Below are positions 15,320-18,211 of a stretch of 18,211 nt of DNA, piece by piece. The number at the start of each line of letters is the position of its first letter. Within the stretch, counting starts at the first letter, position 1. Where the stretch lies: the NCBI GenBank assembly GCA_945889545.1, contig CAMDCC010000019.1:1-18211 (forward strand), given 5' to 3'. The DNA comes from Bifidobacterium breve (GTDB taxonomy: Bacteria > Actinomycetota > Acidimicrobiia > IMCC26256 > PALSA-555). Both the position numbers and the translations under genes were made by a program. The notes beneath the pieces are model-generated. The model ran no database searches, was not told the DNA's origin, and was given only the letters and a program-made list of their open reading frames with translations.

Positions 15320-15916
15320 ATGGCAACGACCCGTGCAGCGACTCGACGGCTACCCCGGGCGCAGCGTCGAGCGTCGATCCTCGCCGGCGCCGCGCGGGCG
15401 TTTGCCGGGACCGGGTTCACGGCAACATCGATGGCTGACGTTGCCTCGGCGTCAGGCGTCACCCCGCTCATCGTGTACCGGCATTTCGACTCGAAGGAGG
15501 AGCTGTACCGGGCCGTGTTGGCAAGCGTGGCCGCGCAACTGCGCGACCGCCTGGCCAACTGGCCCGACGCCGATGGCTATGGCTTGAACGCAGCCGCGCT
15601 CCTTGCCGTCGCCCGCGAGAACCCCGACGGCTTCCATATCTTTTGGCGCCACGCAACGCGCGAGCCCCAGTTCGCGTCCGAGGCTGAAGCGCTTCGCGTT
15701 GAGGCGCTGCAAACCGCCCGAACTGCGCTTGACGGCCTGGTCGCGCCAGAACTTCTCGAATGGGCAACGCATGCGGTGCTCGGGTACCTCGTCGAAGCGA
15801 TCCTCGCCTGGCTCGACCACGGCGACCCAGCCCGCGACGAACAGCTCGTGGTCGCGATCAATCGCTCTCTGCGCGCTGGAGTACGCGGCTGGTCCGACGC
15901 AACGCCGTCGACCTGA
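15320..15916 (+). CDS. TetR/AcrR family transcriptional regulator
   Basis: This is a DNA-binding repressor of 198 aa, standard for the family. Residues 15-67 form the TetR N-terminal domain, with the helix-turn-helix in TSMADVASASGVTPLIVYRH (36-55) and the usual FDSKEELYRAVL after it. The C-terminal ligand/dimer domain is not assignable to a ligand class. I chose ATG 15320 over an upstream in-frame ATG at 15197 because the duplicated cassette conserves MATTRAATRRLPRAQRR and the DNA just before it, while the longer version would translate the tandem repeats. It is followed 13 bp later by the ligase gene. It is likely the regulator of the three 35-bp operators in this window, responding to a pathway intermediate, possibly an acyl-CoA. 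Confidence 0.93.
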   Translation: MATTRAATRRLPRAQRRASILAGAARAFAGTGFTATSMADVASASGVTPLIVYRHFDSKEELYRAVLASVAAQLRDRLANWPDADGYGLNAAALLAVARENPDGFHIFWRHATREPQFASEAEALRVEALQTARTALDGLVAPELLEWATHAVLGYLVEAILAWLDHGDPARDEQLVVAINRSLRAGVRGWSDATPST

Positions 15917-15929
15917 AGTCGCGGGCGCC

Positions 15930-17465
15930 ATGTATCCAGGAGCGGTGGCAGAACGAGCACCAGACCGTCCCGCTGTTGTCATGGCTGGGAGCGGCCAGAC
16001 CATCACTTTCAGCGAGCTCGACACGCGCTCAAACCAACTCGCTCACCTGTTGCAAGCGCGTGGCATCGAGCGCGGTGGTCGGATGGCGATCTTCCTGGAG
16101 AACAACGTGCGCTCACTCGAGGTGGCCTGGGCCGCTCAGCGGTCGGGCGTGGCCTACAGCACGGTCAACTCACATCTGACCACCGATGAAGCGGCGTACA
16201 TCGTGCGCGATTGCGGCGCCACGGTCGTCGTGTCGAGCGCCGCCCTCGCACCCGTGGCAGTCACCCTGACACCGGAGCGCACACCGAACGTGCATACCCG
16301 GCTCATGATCGATGGAACCGCTGAGGGATGGGAATCGTACGAGGACGCCACAGCGAACCAACTGACGGCACCGATCGGCGACGAGTGCGAAGGCGACTTC
16401 GTGTTGTACTCGTCAGGTACAACGGGCCAGCCCAAAGGCATCGAACGGTCCTTGACGTTCGCGCCGATGGGCAAGGGAGTTCCGGGCGCCGTCCCGCTCC
16501 TTCAGATGCTCGGGTTGGTTGATGGCGATGTGTACTTGTGCCCCGCGCCCCTGTATCACGGCGCGCCGCTCTCGTACTCGATCGGCGCGCACCGGCTCGG
16601 CGCCACGGTTGTGGTGATGGAGCGCTTCGATGCCGCGCAGGCCCTCCACCTGATCGAGCAGCACCACGTCACACATAGCCAGTGGGTACCGACGATGTTC
16701 GTGCGGATGCTCAAGCTCCCCGAGTCAGAGCGCCACCGCTACGACCTGTCGAGCCACCGCGCAGCGGTACACGCGGCAGCCCCCTGCCCGGTCACGGTGA
16801 AGCAGCAGATGATCGAGTGGTGGGGACCGATCATCTACGAGTACTACTCTGCGACCGAAGGCGTCGGCATGACCTTCGTCGACTCGAACGACTGGATGGC
16901 GCATCCAGGTACCGTCGGCAAGCCGGTGGTCGGTGAGGCCCACATCCTCGACGACGACGGCGAAGAACTCCCACCCGGAGAGCCGGGAACCGTGTGGTTC
17001 GTGGGTGGCTACGACTTCGAGTACCACAACGACGCCGCGCGTACCAAAGCAGCACATAACGAGCGCGGGTACGCGACGGTCGGCGACATCGGTTACCTCG
17101 ATGATGAGGGCTACCTGTACCTCACCGACCGATCCGTGAACTTGATCATCAGCGGCGGCGCCAACATCTACCCCCAAGAATCCGAGAACGTGCTTGTGAT
17201 GCACCCCAAGGTGCTGGATGTGGCGGTGCTGGGCGTGCCGAACACCGATCTTGGGGAAGAGGTCAAGGCAGTCGTGCAGCCGGTTGCGTGGTCCGACGCC
17301 GGGCCAGCGCTCGAAGAGGAACTGCTGGCCTTCGCCCGCGAGCACCTCGCGTCGTACAAGTGCCCGCGGTCTGTCGACTTTGAGCAGGAGCTACCCCGCC
17401 TCGACAACGGCAAGCTCTACAAACGACTGTTGCGCGACCGGTACAGGGCCGACCCGGTCGCCTGA
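15930..17465 (+). CDS. Acyl-CoA synthetase (AMP-forming, FadD-like)
   Basis: This adenylate-forming ligase activates a carboxylic acid to its CoA thioester via an acyl-adenylate, 511 aa. Motifs in order: YSSGTTGQPKG (160-170, phosphate loop), YYSATEGVG (305-313, A5), YATVGDIGYLDDEGYLYLTD (381-400, A7 with D386), RSVNLIISGGANIYP (401-415, A8 hinge) and the catalytic lysine in LDNGKLYK (K495). The N-terminus is short: it begins near YPGAVAERAPDRPAVV, as in many actinobacterial CoA ligases of steroid and acyl side-chain pathways. The ATG at 15930 gives a 13-bp gap to tetR; no strong ribosome-binding site is seen. Fragments of a paralogue lie at 908-1024. Substrate chain type cannot be read from sequence. 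Confidence 0.94.
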   Translation: MYPGAVAERAPDRPAVVMAGSGQTITFSELDTRSNQLAHLLQARGIERGGRMAIFLENNVRSLEVAWAAQRSGVAYSTVNSHLTTDEAAYIVRDCGATVVVSSAALAPVAVTLTPERTPNVHTRLMIDGTAEGWESYEDATANQLTAPIGDECEGDFVLYSSGTTGQPKGIERSLTFAPMGKGVPGAVPLLQMLGLVDGDVYLCPAPLYHGAPLSYSIGAHRLGATVVVMERFDAAQALHLIEQHHVTHSQWVPTMFVRMLKLPESERHRYDLSSHRAAVHAAAPCPVTVKQQMIEWWGPIIYEYYSATEGVGMTFVDSNDWMAHPGTVGKPVVGEAHILDDDGEELPPGEPGTVWFVGGYDFEYHNDAARTKAAHNERGYATVGDIGYLDDEGYLYLTDRSVNLIISGGANIYPQESENVLVMHPKVLDVAVLGVPNTDLGEEVKAVVQPVAWSDAGPALEEELLAFAREHLASYKCPRSVDFEQELPRLDNGKLYKRLLRDRYRADPVA

Positions 17466-17479
17466 GTCGACACTCGCGG

Positions 17480-18211
17480 ATGAGGTTGGCTTGGGGTCAG
17501 GAGCAGGAGGCGTTCCGCGCTGATCTCATCGCGTTCCTCGACGAGCACGCGCCACCCGAGGCGCTCGCGTGGGAACACACATCGGGGGGCGGCTCCGACG
17601 ATCTGCGACCGGCGTGGGCCCAGGCGTGGCAAGCAACGCTGTTCGACCACGGCTGGATGGTCCCGGCGTACCCACCCGATCTCGGCGGTCGGAACGCCAC
17701 ACCGGTGCAGACGCTTGTGTATCTCGAAGAGATGGCACGACGAGGGATCCCGCGTTCGCTGCACTTCACGTCGTACGGCATCGCGGCGCCGAGCCTGCTC
17801 GAGTTCGGCAACCAAGACCAGCGCAAGCTCGCGCCTGCGGCGATCCGCGGCGACGCGGTGTGGTGCATCGGGATGAGCGAGCCCAACGCTGGCTCCGACC
17901 TCGCGTCGTTGCGCACCCGAGCCGAGCTCGACGGTGAGGACTTCGTGGTGAACGGTCAGAAAGTGTGGACGAGCTACGCGATGGTCTCTGACTGGTGCCT
18001 GTGCTTCGTGCGCACCAACCTCGACGCGCCGAAGCATCGGGGCATCAGCGCCCTCCTCGTCGAAATGCGTACGCCCGGGATCGAGGTGAAGCCTCTGCGC
18101 CAGATCACTGGATCGGCGGAATTCGCTGAGGTCTTCTTCACCGACGCGCGCGTACCCGCGGCCAACCTCCTCGGCGCACTCGACGATGGTTGGCGGATCA
18201 CCGCGGGGTCG
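17480..18211 (+). CDS. Acyl-CoA dehydrogenase, N-terminal part (cut by window)
   Basis: This flavin enzyme introduces a C=C bond alpha-beta to a CoA thioester. From ATG 17480 it reads open for 244 codons to the window end. The N-terminal helical domain covers residues about 1-125. The FAD/substrate region is WCIGMSEPNAGSDLASLRTR (128-147), followed by FVVNGQKVWTS (155-165) and the middle beta-domain with VFFTDARVPAANLLG. The C-terminal helical domain carrying the catalytic Glu or Asp would lie outside the window. It starts 14 bp after the ligase stop, so ligase and dehydrogenase probably act in succession in the same operon. The sequence resembles the actinobacterial FadE-type group in general, but I cannot assign a substrate. 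Confidence 0.93.
   Translation, partial: MRLAWGQEQEAFRADLIAFLDEHAPPEALAWEHTSGGGSDDLRPAWAQAWQATLFDHGWMVPAYPPDLGGRNATPVQTLVYLEEMARRGIPRSLHFTSYGIAAPSLLEFGNQDQRKLAPAAIRGDAVWCIGMSEPNAGSDLASLRTRAELDGEDFVVNGQKVWTSYAMVSDWCLCFVRTNLDAPKHRGISALLVEMRTPGIEVKPLRQITGSAEFAEVFFTDARVPAANLLGALDDGWRITAGS

Noticed and set aside
15603..15929. Extension of the ligase frame into tetR
   Set aside because: It overlaps tetR in another frame; the family N-terminus begins near the ATG at 15930.

Overview
The window comes from a high-GC genome, most likely an actinomycete-type bacterium (Actinomycetota). The evidence is strong G/C third-position bias, frequent GTG and TTG starts, tight ATGA/GTGA/TGATG gene overlaps, an in-frame permease-ATPase fusion of the Dpp/Opp type, and several acyl-CoA and SDR genes. 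I cannot place it more finely. I see no rRNA, tRNA, CRISPR array or transposase.

Layout. (1) 1-771: 3' part of a minus-strand SDR dehydrogenase (copy A, cut by the window edge) and its promoter/operator. (2) 772-1760: a decayed stretch. It holds the first 22 codons of a tetR gene joined to scrambled pieces of an acyl-CoA ligase gene, then a frameshifted tail of a YcnI/DUF1775-like gene. (3) 1761-7575: a peptide-type ABC importer. The substrate-binding protein is on the minus strand. Divergent from it are permease 1, a permease 2-ATPase fusion, and a second ATPase. (4) 7576-8057: a second patch of gene remnants (SDR start, amidohydrolase end) ending in an operator. (5) 8058-14327: a plus-strand catabolic operon: class III aminotransferase fused to an SCP2 domain, PhyH-type dioxygenase, SDR, N-acyl-D-amino-acid deacylase-like amidohydrolase, and an agmatinase-like ureohydrolase with a -2 frameshift. 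(6) 14360-18211: SDR copy B (minus), a divergent TetR regulator, an acyl-CoA ligase and the start of an acyl-CoA dehydrogenase.

The genes appear tied together by one regulator. The same 35-bp element, built of four 6-bp half-sites related to CATRCG spaced 3-5-3, lies in front of SDR copy A (737-771), the aminotransferase operon (7995-8029) and the SDR copy B/tetR promoter (15165-15199). I infer that the TetR protein at 15320-15916 controls all three units.

The combined activities suggest uptake and breakdown of an N-acylated, possibly guanidino-containing amine or lipo-amino compound: import, deacylation, guanidine hydrolysis, transamination, hydroxylation/oxidation, CoA activation and beta-oxidation-type dehydrogenation. 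The substrate is unknown. The SDR-operator-tetR cassette is duplicated in direct orientation about 14.4 kb apart, so it flanks the importer and the catabolic operon.
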